A stretch of DNA of 64,000 nt from Caenorhabditis remanei (Eukaryota > Nematoda > Chromadorea > Rhabditida > Rhabditidae). The notes beneath the pieces were generated by a model, which made no database searches, was not told where the DNA came from, and saw only the letters and a list, made by a program, of their open reading frames with translations. Shown piece by piece: positions 1 through 10,443 of the stretch. The position numbers and the translations under genes were made by a program. Every line of letters starts with the position of its first letter. Positions within the stretch are counted from its first letter, which is position 1. Location: contig NC_071328.1 of NCBI RefSeq assembly GCF_010183535.1, positions 12,090,001 through 12,154,000 on the forward strand, in the 5' to 3' direction.

Positions 1-85
1 GCGGCAATAAAAGTGACGATTGGATTTGTGCTCATGTTTGTGGAATATTTGTGGCTGAAGCAATGAGTATTTTTGTTTTTTTCAG

Positions 86-2177
86 TGCTCCATGAACAAC
101 TTCGTAAAAAGACACACCTGCTTTAAATGCGAAATCTCTCGAGAACAATCGATGGAGCTTGAGAGAGTCGGAGCTCATATGGTCGGAATCATTCCTTGTG
201 ATAGTCAGTTATATAACTTTTTTCAAATGATAACAATTACATTTTCAGCTCTTTTAATGCGTGGCCTCCCCGATGGAATCACGAATAACCTAATCTTTGA
301 CAGTCTTGGAGCTCTTGTATGTCTCAGTTCGATAAGCATGATCAAGTTATCCGATTCGAAGAGATTCGCGTATATACAGATGAAAAGTACGGACGAGGCG
401 AAGATGTTGCTCAATTTGACATTCAAGACAGCGATTAAAATTAAGGATAAGGAAGGTAAGCATTTCTGATGCAGTATTTTCAATAAATATAATTTTTGCT
501 CAGTACAAATCTCGTGGTGCCGCGATTCCATGTCAAAGCTCATTCAACAACAGATGACAATGCTCACCACTAACCCTGGAAAGAATTCCGTTGCTGGGAA
601 TGCAGCACAAGGGAACAGTGAGTTCCAGGGTGCTTTTGACAGAAAAATAAAACAATCAATTTCAGTGACGGGAGCTGAAATCGCAGCGGCTGCAATGTCA
701 AAGGCTCACGCTGTACGACAAGCTAGTCATCAAGTTGGGCAGATTGTAAGTAGCGAAGGATCTGCAAAAAACTAAATAGACTTTTTCAGATGACTGGACT
801 ACCGGTACCTGCCGCCAGCATGATCCCACCGAATTTCAATGTACCCCCACCCAATATGTCAATGCCACCACCAATGCAGCCTGCTCAACCGGAACATCAA
901 AACGGAGTTATTGGAACAGTTCAGACACCTAAAGGACTCTTGCATAAATATTGTTCGTTTTCATACAAAACTTCTTAAAATCAAACAATTCTTCTCTTTT
1001 TCAGTGCCTCCGAATCCATTAACTTTCGTCCACGACCCGAATGTCGGTTACTATATTGATCCGATTACCAAGTTCTGCTACGATCAGGCAACTGGATACT
1101 ACTTCAACAACGCCACTGCACAATGGTGCACTTGGGATCTCACCTATCAAACATATTTCCCTGTTGAAACACCTGCTCCTACTGCGGCTGAATCAGAGGC
1201 ACCAGAAGAAGAGAAACGGAAAAAGAGTGAGGATGGTGTACCCAAGACAGCTCAGGATTTAGTGAAAGATATGGCGAAATGGGCGAAGAAACAAGAGAAA
1301 GATAAGAAGAAAGTGCAGATTTCACTCAAAGGAAAGGATACGAAGGGTATCGAGTTGAAGAATGTTTTCTCGCAAGAAAAACAACGAAAATTGGCACCAT
1401 CCGCATTAGAAGAAGACGAGGAGGAAGAGCAAGAAGTGAAAGAAGAAATTCGTAGTCGTGTTTCAGAAGAGCCTTCAACATCATCTTCCTTCAATTCAAC
1501 TCCACTTGCTCCTAAAAAACCATCTCTTCGGGAGGTTCAAGAGGCTATGGAACGAGCGCTTTACGATGAAGCCAAGAAGACGTGCATTCTGTGTAAGCGA
1601 GCATTCTCCGATGTTGAGATTCTCAGGAAACACGTGGAAAAGAGCGACTTGCATAGAGTATGATTTATTACATTTCCGTCACCCATTATTTCTTTATTTT
1701 CAGAAAAATCTTGAAGCTAAACGAGCAGAGTGGGGAAGAGAAACCGCTGCGAAACTGAAAGAAGAAGAGGAAGCGGCCCCAGATCTTGGGAAAATCGTTT
1801 ATCGTGATCGAGCAAAGGAACGTCGTCGCCAGTTTGGATTGGATTCCACTGGTTACGCATTCGATGTGATGGGCGGTCAGCCTGGTTCTTCCTCTTCTGG
1901 ACGAAGCGAAGATGCTATTCGTAGAGAAAGTGAAGAAGCTTCGAAGCGTCCTCTTGATGATTCCAATATAGGCAACCGTTTGTTGAAGAGTATGGGATGG
2001 AAAGAAGGGCAAGGTGTTGGAAAGCATGGACAAGGAATAGTCAATCCAATACAAGCTGAGAGATTCGTTCAAGGAGCCGGTCTTGGTGCTGCTGGATCTA
2101 AAATGAGACATGGCGCTGAAGCAACTCATAAGGAGAAGACCCGTCAAGCACTCTACAGCCGGTACCACGACACCTAA
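86..2177 (+). CDS. rbm-5: RBM5/RBM10-type RNA-binding splicing factor (5' end outside window)
   Basis: This is a nuclear regulator of alternative pre-mRNA splicing. Exons read about 86-197, 249-455, 504-617, 666-745, 790-952, 1005-1657 and 1704-2177, all with GT..AG borders. In order they encode a RanBP2-type zinc finger remnant (RHTCFKCEISRE), an RRM (LLMRGLPDGI near its start), a proline/methionine-rich linker, an OCRE domain rich in aromatic repeats (NVGYYIDPITKFCYDQATGY), a Lys/Glu-rich stretch, a C2H2 finger (CILCKRAF followed by HVEKSDLH) and a C-terminal G-patch (SMGWKEGQGVGKHGQGI). This order is that of RBM5/RBM10. The first RRM must lie upstream of the window. The G-patch and 3' UTR have a decayed copy about 3 kb downstream. 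The gene converges on the CNNM gene. The family call is very secure; the symbol is by family and synteny. Confidence 0.93.
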
Positions 2178-2353
2178 ATTACCCCGATGTGATTTTCCTA
2201 TCAGATTATTAAAATTTATTCGTTAATTCAAAATTTTCGCTAAGATGTGTGCCTTTACTGTATTAATTATGCTTTTCAGTTTTCCGTAATAATGTGTTTA
2301 TTTGTTATCATCTATCCGATTTGCAAGAAAGAAAATGAGATCAATTCAAAATT

Positions 2354-4941
2354 TCAGCTTTCCCATCCTGTGACATTCGTTGTCCACTTCTCGGAGGTGT
2401 TCTCGTTTTTGGTGTGTGAGTCGATGATGTTTGGCGGGAGTTCAAACGTTCTGAAAATGCAAAGAAGTTGAATAAGAATTGAGAAGGAAACCCACGAATC
2501 AAGCTATCTGCTGGCTGTACGAAATCAGTTTTCTTTGCTTCGACACTTCCATTTATTGCATTGAGAAGGTCTTCGATGCGAAGCTGGAAATTGAAGGATT
2601 ACTGTTTCCACTAAAGAGTAATTATGATCTACCTTAAAGTAATGAACTTCTGAAAGCGCGACGATTTTTCTGGTGTATTCTGTTTCGTTGATTATTTCAC
2701 GAAACGGACTTCCCAGTCTTATCATTAGACTATTCATAATTTCTTTCCCAGCGATCAGAACAGGAACATTAGGTTTCACTGTTTTTTCGTCTTGGTCTTT
2801 GGAGGTGCTGAAAATAGAGTGTAAAACAAGAGACGCAGACAACGAGGTTTACCTTTTCGCAGAGGGCACCTTAATCTCTTGATCGAATGATCCAGAATCA
2901 TTCGTAACCGAAACCTTGCCTTTCCAAATCACTAGTAGTGTTTCTGGGAAACCCTCTCCCAGTGGCAACTCTTCATCTTTCTTAGCGATTCGAATTCTCT
3001 CCACTGCCAATATCTGTCGGCATTTCAAGTATCCAATCTCCAAACTTTTCAAAACTTGGCACTCTTCCAGAAGATACTGTAGAACACGGAGTTGTTGAGA
3101 AAACGATAACGGATAGTTCTTGTCAGTTCCAGCCTCTCGACACCATCCAATCACTGCGTTATCAGCACGATCGTCGACGGAAGAGCGCACGCGACGCTGA
3201 TTGTTTTCATCGATCTTTCCAAAGAGTTCTTCCAGAATGTCTTCAATTGTGATGATTCCGATTACTTTCGATCTGGAACAGAAGTTATTTCATATCCACA
3301 GCCGCATGTAAACTCACTCATAACTCGTATACTTCACGACACATGCAAAATGAAAGTCTCCAGTCCTCATCTGATTCAAAAGAAGCTGTGCATTCATCTC
3401 TACATTCACATATTTCGCCACGAATTTCGCTTTTTTATTCTTCTCTTTGAGTGTTTCCAATTGAAGAAGTACTTCTCGAACCGTCGGCTCTCTACCCAAG
3501 TCACCAGCTACCAGCCTCAGATCTTTCATATTCAACAATCCAACGATTGTATTTTTGTTTTTGTCATGGTAGACTGGAATTCGAGTGTATCCTTTCTCGA
3601 CGAGTGTGAGGATAGTCTGGAATGGCTACAGTAATCCTAAAATAAGCCTACAGTACGCACCGATCTATTCAGTTTCTGAGACCTTGACAACATGAAGACT
3701 TCATCAATCGGAACCATCAACTCTCCGACTTTCTTATTCGCAAATGTCGTGGCGTTCTCCAGAATCGCTGAAATAAGTTATTATTTATCTGGAACTCCCG
3801 TCCCGCGAATCCCCCATACTTTTCACTTTTTCATTCGCATTCTTTGCCATATTCTGAATCATGCACGTCTTCTCCTCTTCTGTCAGAACTTCACGAACAT
3901 CTCTCTTCAAGAATCTTCCGAGCACACGAGAAACCGGATAGGCAATTGGAAAAGTGACAATGAAGATGAAGTAACTGACGAACCATAAACCGGAGGCTAG
4001 GTCGAAACCGAATTTACTATTGCATATTGCCTGAAAAGCAAAATTTAGAATTTATAGCGCCGCAATTGCTAATCAATCCAAGTTACCTGTGGAATAACTT
4101 CTGCAAAAATTAAAGAAATCAACGCGGGAACGACGATTTTCAGAACTGCTTCATTCGGTGCTCCATTCAACATTTTCTCGACGTTCGTAGTGAAAAGTAC
4201 TGTGAAAATAGAGGAGAACAGGGAGAATGAGGTGACAAGGTAATTGGATTGACGACGAACGACGAGGATTCGACGAGCTTTTTTCTAAAAAAGAAAATAA
4301 TACATTTCATTCCGCTTCAGAATTGTTTCCCACCGCCAAGGAAGCATCCACTTGATTGACTAAATTATTCAGCTCTACAATCGAAAACTTCATATATCCA
4401 AGTGTCATTCCAGCAGCATACGCCGACATCAAAATGCAAAAACAACAGACAATCACAGAATCCAGTCCAAATGTTTGAGTTGTCGGATCTGTCGACTTGA
4501 TGTTTAGAAATTCTTCCGTATACGCGTTAAAGCCCTTATAACATAAATGGTATGTACTCGAAGAAACATTGAATGGAAGTCCATCTCTGACTTCAAGAAC
4601 TGCAAAGGAACATGCCGAATGTAGAGAAACAGCGGGTACTGTACTGATTTTGTCGTTGTTGGGGAGGTATGCATCCTAAAAGAAAACTATTGAATCAGCT
4701 GAAAACCTGAAACTCAATAAGTTAAACTTACCTCACACGTGGTGGCAGTTGTAAAATAAAAGTCTCCTCCTCGCGGAATATTGTTTCCCAACACTCGAAT
4801 AGCGAATGATTGATTCGGAGTGACTTCCAAATCACCTGAGGAATCAAGGCGGACTCCGGCGAGATTAATATCAGTTGGTGCTTGAAATGTACTCCAGATT
4901 AGATGAATTATGATTGTGAAACTAATACGAAGAGCCAACAT
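2354..4941 (-). CDS. CNNM / ancient conserved domain protein, Mg2+ transport family
   Basis: This is a membrane protein of the CNNM (cyclin M) family, which mediates or regulates Mg2+ efflux, often at basolateral membranes. The start at 4941 gives a signal-like N-terminus (MLALRISFTIIIHLIWSTF) and an extracellular stretch with possible glycosylation sites. A DUF21 membrane domain follows (SVIVCCFCILMSAYAAGMTL, then FSLFSSIFTVLFTTN and VVPALISLIFAEVIPQAIC). Next come a paired CBS region (VGELMVPIDEVFML; TRIPVYHDKN; GLLNMKDLR; GIITIEDILEELFGKI) and a C-terminal cyclic-nucleotide-binding-homology-like region. EVIPQ and TIEDILEE are typical CNNM motifs. The last short intron (about 41 nt) is inferred; using it gives a stop at 2354-2356. 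C. elegans has five cnnm paralogues, and I cannot say which one this is. Confidence 0.9.
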
Positions 4942-5137
4942 TTTTGAATTGGGAGGGGACTTGGAATAGGAGTCAGGGTGAATGATGGACGGAACCGAGA
5001 GAAGTGATGTGGAAACTGATGACGACGTGGAAACATGATGACACGTGGAATATTGGGAAAAAATCGTGAAGAAGAAGGAGTACACGTGAATAATTTATGA
5101 ATTTCTGATAATTTTTGTTGGGGTGAACGAAGTCGTG

Positions 5138-5370
5138 ATTAGGTCAAGAAGCCGGTCTTGGTGCTGCAGCACATGCTGGATCTAAAATGAAACAAAGCGA
5201 TGAAGAAGACTCGTCAAGCACTCTACAGCCGGTATCACGACACCTAAATTTACCCCGATGTGACTTTCCAATCATTTTATTAAAATATATTCGATAATTC
5301 AGACTTTTCGCTAAAATATGTGCCTTTTCTGTATTAATTACGCTTTCCAGTCCTCCGTAATAAAATGTGA
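5138..5370 (+). pseudogene. Duplicated 3' end of the RBM5/10 gene (G-patch tail plus 3' UTR)
   Basis: The segment is a diverged direct copy of 2060-2294. It keeps the coding words for GAGLGAA..GSKM, the SSTLYSR-like end and the stop region, and runs on through the 3' UTR to the GTAATAA stretch. Insertions and deletions break the reading frame (for example extra bases near 5165 and a missing block near 5195). No upstream exon precedes it, so it cannot make an RBM5 protein. It lies just upstream of the CNNM start and points at the orphan exon that follows. Confidence 0.88.
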
Positions 5371-5426
5371 ACTATTCTATTTGCATAGCAATGATTGACA
5401 GTAGAATTACGCCTCTTTTTCTCCAG

Positions 5427-5573
5427 ATATTCAGGAAGACGGCAATGATATTCATGCTCTCGTCAGAACTTCCGATTCAGAAGATGACCTGAAATCTCAA
5501 TTACCTATGGTTGTTGTATGCAATTCTCAAGAATCGACTCTTCGCTTTGCTCGCGCTGCCTAATTTTATCCAG
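5427..5573 (+). pseudogene. Orphan terminal exon of an unidentified gene
   Basis: After a good polypyrimidine-AG acceptor (ending at 5426) there is an open frame of about 48 codons ending in TAA at 5571-5573. It is acidic and serine-rich, then hydrophobic (QLPMVVVCN), and ends with STLRFARAA. STLRFA is also a hallmark of the end of kinesin motor domains, but the rest does not support that call. No plausible upstream exon was found between the RBM5 tail copy and this exon. It may be the last exon of a lost or displaced gene, or a small uncharacterised gene trans-spliced here. Confidence 0.4.
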
Positions 5574-5677
5574 TGTATTAGCTCGTCTTAAAATATTCGC
5601 CATAACAAAAACAGTACAAATTTGGTAGAAAGTATTTATTATCCACCACAACAATAACAATTAAACAAGAGGAACAT

Positions 5678-6284
5678 TTACTTTCCCTTGTTCTTTCCTT
5701 GATCCTCGACGGTGACGTTCGGGAGGTTGAATCCCTGAAATAACGAGGATTTGTCGATTAAATTTTCGTTCGGTAACGCCTCGACATACCGAACTCGACT
5801 GCTCAGTTAAGAGCTTTCGGGGTATGTAGAACCGACAATGCGGTCACACACGCTCACGAAATTAAAGAAAAATTGTTGAAAAAAAAGAATAAAACTTACA
5901 GCGGCCTTAAGCATGTCGTTGGTATCTGAGTCAACCTTGATGGAGACAAGTTGGGATGGGTCAACAGTGGAGATTTCTGGCATGTAGTTGTCTCTGCGCT
6001 CACGCTCTTCTTCTTGGAGCTTGATGGAGATACCTCTGACTGGTCCTCTCTCGATACGTCTCATCAAGTGAGTGATGTATCTGAAATATGAAACGTTTAA
6101 AAATTTAACATAGAAACTTTTAAATTTACCCAGCGATCTTGTTTCTGAGTGGCTTGGATCCAATGATGGCAACCTCGTCGCAGACGCGCTTGTTGTTGTG
6201 GAAGTCATTGGTCATGCGGGTGTAGTACTTCTCGATGAGGACACGGGAAGCCTTCTTGACGGTCTTGGTACGAACGCGAGACAT
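5678..6284 (-). CDS. rps-17: 40S ribosomal protein S17 (eS17)
   Basis: This is a structural protein of the small ribosomal subunit. The start at 6284 opens with [20 protein letters not shown], the near-invariant eS17 N-terminus. It is followed by the core ([38 protein letters not shown]) and an acidic/basic tail ending GKNKGK before TAA at 5678-5680. There are three exons, about 6284-6130, 6080-5900 and 5736-5678, for about 130 residues, the family's normal length. The intron between exons 2 and 3 contains a folded segment that might be a snoRNA. Upstream lies a short GC-rich block that may be its promoter. Confidence 0.97.
5740..5897 (-). ncRNA. Structured segment in an rps-17 intron, possible snoRNA
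   Basis: Read on the gene strand, 5827-5784 folds into a long hairpin (ACATA with TATGT, CCGAA with TTCGG, AGCTC with GAGC) with internal loops. It is followed by a second, weaker stem closed by CGAGG/CCTCG and a possible ACA trinucleotide close to the end. Ribosomal-protein introns commonly host snoRNAs. A two-hairpin H/ACA shape is only suggested; the H box and target complementarity were not established. Confidence 0.25.
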
Positions 6285-6745
6285 GTTTAACCGAAGTTTC
6301 TGTAAAAAAAAACGATAAATAGGGAAATTCGCACTAAAAATATATATGCCAGAGAACGAAATGTAATTTTCTGTAAAATCGAAGGAACAAATAAAAAGAA
6401 AAATGATTGAAAAATTTTTGACAGTAAAATTTACCGAAATTGAGCGAAAACCCTCGAAAAATCGAAAAATTTTGGGAAGAAAAAGAAAAATTGAGGAGTC
6501 GCACGGGTGGCTACGGTCGCACTCGTTTGCTGTGTATCGTTGTCGGCGCGAGACCCGCCGCAGGAAATACATGCGCCTTTAATTTCCGCGGGAATTTTAA
6601 TTGAGGAAGCGAATATTTTTAAAAAGATTCGTCGATTTATTGATGTTGACTTTATCAAAAACTGTGATTTCAAGAAAATTAATAACTTTATTCTTATAGA
6701 AAAAGATTTCCCAAAAGTTGGATACAAATATGAGCTCATATTTAG
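6285..6745. promoter_or_regulatory. Intergenic region upstream of rps-17, with GC-rich block
   Basis: Both neighbours are on the minus strand, so this interval holds the rps-17 promoter and the 3' end of the collagen gene. It is AT-rich except for 6495-6600, a block containing GTCGGCGCGAGACC, a motif style common in Caenorhabditis intergenic DNA. No gene is apparent. Confidence 0.45.
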
Positions 6746-7885
6746 TTATCGAGAATACCTAATTCTCCTCAGTTTCCAAGGAGATTTCTTATTTCTCTTT
6801 GCTTTTGTCGCTTCAAATTCGTAATAATCATACGAATACTTTTTCTCCGGTGCAGGAGAAACCATTTTCTGCTGCATATCATAAGATCGATTTGGACAGG
6901 GGCAGTACGAAGCATCGAGTCCCGGCTCTCCCGGCATTCCAACCTGAAAATTGAAAAATAAATTTTTCTCGATCAATATTTTTATTAATTTTTTTAAAAT
7001 TACCTTTCCAGTAGCTCCTTGTTTTCCAGTGAGTCCATTAATTCCGGGTTTCCCTTTGACTCCTGGTGAGCCAGGCAGAGCTTTTACTATTCTCCCCGGC
7101 ATTCCAGGTTGCCCAGTGAGCCCACGTGGCCCATTTTCTCCTTTTGGTCCCCTAGTATTCATCATTTTCATCACAATCAATCCAGGCGGTCCCATAACTC
7201 CATCTTCTCCTTGTTCTCCAGGTGACCCCTCTCTCCCAGCATCTCCAACAGCTCCCATCAGTCCAGATTCTCCATTTTCTCCCGGCTGACCTATCAATCC
7301 GGGCGGCCCCTGAATCCCTTCAGAACCTTCGATTCCAGGCTCACCGGGTGGTCCAACTGGGCATAAAATACAATCTCTGGTGATGAGTTCCATATAATTG
7401 TAGTCTCTCCCGGGTAAGCCATCTATTCCTGGTTCCCCATTTATTCCAGGTTTCCCTGGGAGCCCAGGTGGACCAGATGGACAATCAGGGGGTTTTATAG
7501 ACGGAGAAGCAGCATATGGAGATGGAAATGGGACCAGATAGTCTGTCTGACGACGTGTCTTTTTTCGGGATTTTCTGTTAAAAAAAAAAGAAAATCATGG
7601 GAGGACAGGAAGGAATAGATACCGTTTCTCTCTGGAATTGAGTGAAATCATCAAGATTTGAATGTCGTTCCATGTGGTTTTCTCGTAATTCTGAAAACAA
7701 TTTAAATGCAGTCAAGTGGTTCAGTTGCTTTCCCTTACCTCAAAATCTTGAATAGCTTCCTCTGAAATCTTTTGAATATCTTGAATTTGAACAATAAAAT
7801 AAAAAAATGCACAGAAAATAAATACAAGTACAGTGACAATAACAGCAAAAAATACACGGATGGCTAACCAAGAGCCTTGTTTCAT
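6746..7885 (-). CDS. Cuticle-collagen-type protein, type II membrane N-terminus
   Basis: This is an extracellular-matrix collagen of the nematode cuticle type. The ATG at 7885 gives MKQGSW followed by one strong hydrophobic helix ([20 protein letters not shown]). A coiled stretch and a basic furin-like processing site (RKSRKKTRR) come next. Then come a short Cys-flanked Gly-X-Y block (about 7470-7410), a Cys-containing gap (RDCILCP) and a long Gly-X-Y domain with one non-collagenous interruption ([11 protein letters not shown]). The C-terminal cysteine pair is in YCPCPNRS, and a Lys/Arg/Tyr-rich tail ends at TAA 6746-6748. There are four exons, about 7885-7740, 7690-7622, 7574-7004 and 6943-6746. 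Length and order fit the col family. I do not recognise the specific member. Confidence 0.88.
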
Positions 7886-8436
7886 GTTTTCCCAGTGAAC
7901 GGTCAAAACACCTTAGCCAAAAGGTAAGTAATGAAAGAAAATGCTATATTGAGTGGGGGTGTCTTTACTTAATTATCATGTTACCTCTCGCTTCGCGGCA
8001 TTTTCTTTTGACTGGATTTTCACGGATCTCTTTTGTTGAGACACAGAGAATTACAAATTACAACTTCTCTCCAGACAAATTGGATCATTTAGTTGGGGAA
8101 GAAGCAGACAGGCGGAAATTAATTTATTGGAGGGAGCTTTAGGGTGGTCAAGAATGGAGAACAGTATCTGGATCTGGGAAGAATCAGAGATCTGAAGTTT
8201 TGATATTTAGAAAATCATCAGGAGGACACCCAAACAGTAGAAGAGAGAGTAGAGAAGCTAGAGTGTCTAACTTCTCTGCGCCCTCTCTTCTCTCGCTATT
8301 TCAAAATCTTGAAGAGCAATCAAAAAGCTCTCAATTTTAATTCAGGGCAAGACGACGATTTGCATGAGTTCATTATTTCTTTAACTGTGGTATGATCTGA
8401 ATAAAGTAATAGTAAATTTGATTCTGATGCTGATTC
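7886..8436. other. Intergenic DNA with a fold-back repeat fragment
   Basis: This holds the upstream region of the collagen gene and the outer flank of the F-box palindrome. At about 8240-8300 there is a piece of the widespread fold-back family (GAGAAGC..AGTGTCT..CTTCTCTGCGCC). I see no gene. Confidence 0.5.
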
Positions 8437-10103
8437 TTGGATTCTCAACGGTGGCCTAGAAATCCAAATGATAGGGAGTTCAGTATTTCCTGTGGTGGCC
8501 TAGAATCTCACACCCTGAATACCGAAAAATATTTTGACTAGTTTATTAGATTTTAAATCTCAAGATAATACAGATTATTAGAATTACAAAATATTACAAA
8601 CACTTATTATAAAAACAACAAAAAAACAGAAAATCTTCCCAACTCATAGCCAAACGACGAATTGCATGACTCCATTCTCATTGAAGACGAGTGTACCCAG
8701 AGTTCCGTCGTTTCTCATGATATAGTATCCTTCCGAGCAGTCGATCAATCCGGAATCACTGAAAACATATGAATTTAGTTTATAGATTGAAATAATGAGG
8801 TATTTTTCAAAAACAGAAGAAAAAGATACTGACCTCTCATAAAACATCTTTACTTCTCCTTCATATTTGAATGGCTTCAATCTATAAATCAACCAGCCTT
8901 TGTCGGCATCGAAGAGAGTGAACGTCTTGAGATTTTTATGACTTCCACCCATCCATTCGGTCAGAAATTCAACATAATCATTGTGGTTGATAGTGTATCT
9001 CCGTACTTCTAACTGCTCACAATCATAGTTATTGAATTTGTTGGCAGTGAAGTATTTGGATGCATTGATTGTGATCTTCTTCACTTTCGGACAATTCTCC
9101 AACTTCACTGATCCTCTCTCAATTAATAACTCCTGCTGTGGGCGGAGCATCGACTGGAACACTTGGATATGATGGGGATAAACATTTGAATCGATCAACT
9201 CGATTTTAGAAGCTTCACTGAGATGTTTCCATTTGTACAGGGCATGTTCTCCCAAGTCGACGCCTTCAAATCGGATACTGTAGTTGACTTTTCGGTAGAT
9301 CTTCTTGAAATGATCCATCAGTGCAGTGGTTGTGGAGATTGGGTTGAAGGAGTGGATATCCGTGATGGAACAGGACGGATAAGTACTGAAAATATAAAGA
9401 ATTTGTTAAATTTGAGAAAAAAATTACAAAAACTCACTGGATCACAACTGAATCCGCTCCAATGTGTTTCATATTTCTTGGTCGTTTCTTATTTTTCGAT
9501 TGAATATTCCACATTCCAACAACTTTTCCATTCTCATTGAAATGGTAGAATTGAGAATTGAATCGGCCACTATCCCAGGTGATTGTGACATGGAGATCAG
9601 GTGTAGAGTACTTGTGGAGGGAGACAGCTTCAGTGGCAATCTTGTTTCCGAGAGTCCAGCAGATACTGGAAAATAGGTAAGTTGAGGAAAATTGCAACAG
9701 ATTCAGAATATGTCTGTTTATCTTGAAAAGAAATGAAAAACTTACAGATCAAACCCATCCATTTGCTTGAAGCATAATCCTTGCATGAGGTGGGGAAGAG
9801 CGAAGAGAGGGAATGAAGAAGAAGAATTCATTTTGGGAAAGGGAGAGCAGAGAACTGGTCACCGATCAGTAACTTGCAAAAGAGGAAGAGTGAGGATTAT
9901 GGGTAGAGACATGACGCATAGTTATAGTGTGAGCACCTTTACGATCCTTAATGGGTTATGGGAAAGTTGTAAACTATGTCAATTAGCAAAGACATAGTCA
10001 GAGATGACAGATATGTGATGACCTGAAATTTGATGTGTGTAATCACTATGTGACAGTCACACCGTGAGAACACCGACCTCAATGACTGGAACAGTTGTAA
10101 ACC
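8437..10103. repeat. Left arm of large inverted duplication
   Basis: The arm is about 1.67 kb and is the reverse complement of 10444-12118, with only scattered substitutions and one or two small indels. It spans a complete F-box gene plus its upstream and downstream flanks. The outer edge is near TTGGATTCTCAACGG; the inner edge is near CAGTTGTAAACC. Identity extends through introns and flanks, so this is a recent segmental copy, not conservation of two old paralogues. Confidence 0.95.
8644..9831 (-). CDS. F-box protein, FBXB-like, left copy of inverted pair
   Basis: This is a probable substrate adaptor of SCF ubiquitin ligases. The ATG at 9831 gives MNSSSSFPLFALPHLMQGL, an F-box start of the nematode FBXB style. 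Two central exons and a last exon follow, ending at 8644-8646, for about 360 residues in four exons. The middle (HFKKIYRKVNYSIRFEGVDL) and the C-terminal half (GYYIMRNDGTLGTLVFNENG) fit the F-box-associated type 2 domain. All splice sites are intact, so it looks functional. It differs from the right copy at a few residues, for example HIQVFQS here and HIQEFQS there. Confidence 0.82.
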
Positions 10104-10443
10104 ATCTGGGTTACTTGGGGGCAAACTATAGATAAGGAGATAATACAAGTATATATGTGTCCTGCTGAAATGTTTAACAATTTTCAAAATCAGCACAAAG
10201 AGACTACTCGAAAAAGTATAAACCTGTCATATTTTCAGAAACTCTGAATTCAGTTAAACTCAATTTGAAACTGTCGGCAAAAGGGAATGAGTACATACAG
10301 TACTGGCCATAAAGAATGCGACACATGCAGTGTTTAGTTGAAAATGGTTAAATTGGGAGTGTGAGACGACCTCCTTGATCGTATCACAATATTGATTGTT
10401 TATGAAGTGTATAGATCACAAGTAAAACATCACAAGTAAACAC
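10104..10443. other. Spacer of the inverted duplication, with a Tc1-like end
   Basis: This is 340 bp of unique sequence between the two arms and therefore the shared upstream region of the two divergent F-box genes. At 10296-10322 it holds TA followed by CAGTACTGGCC and ATAAAGAA, which resembles a Tc1/mariner terminal inverted repeat. No matching second end was seen. No gene is present. Confidence 0.6.

Noticed and set aside
6951..7289. Plus-strand proline-rich open frame across the collagen gene
   Set aside because: It is the antisense of the Gly-X-Y repeat; the periodic codon pattern forces an open frame.
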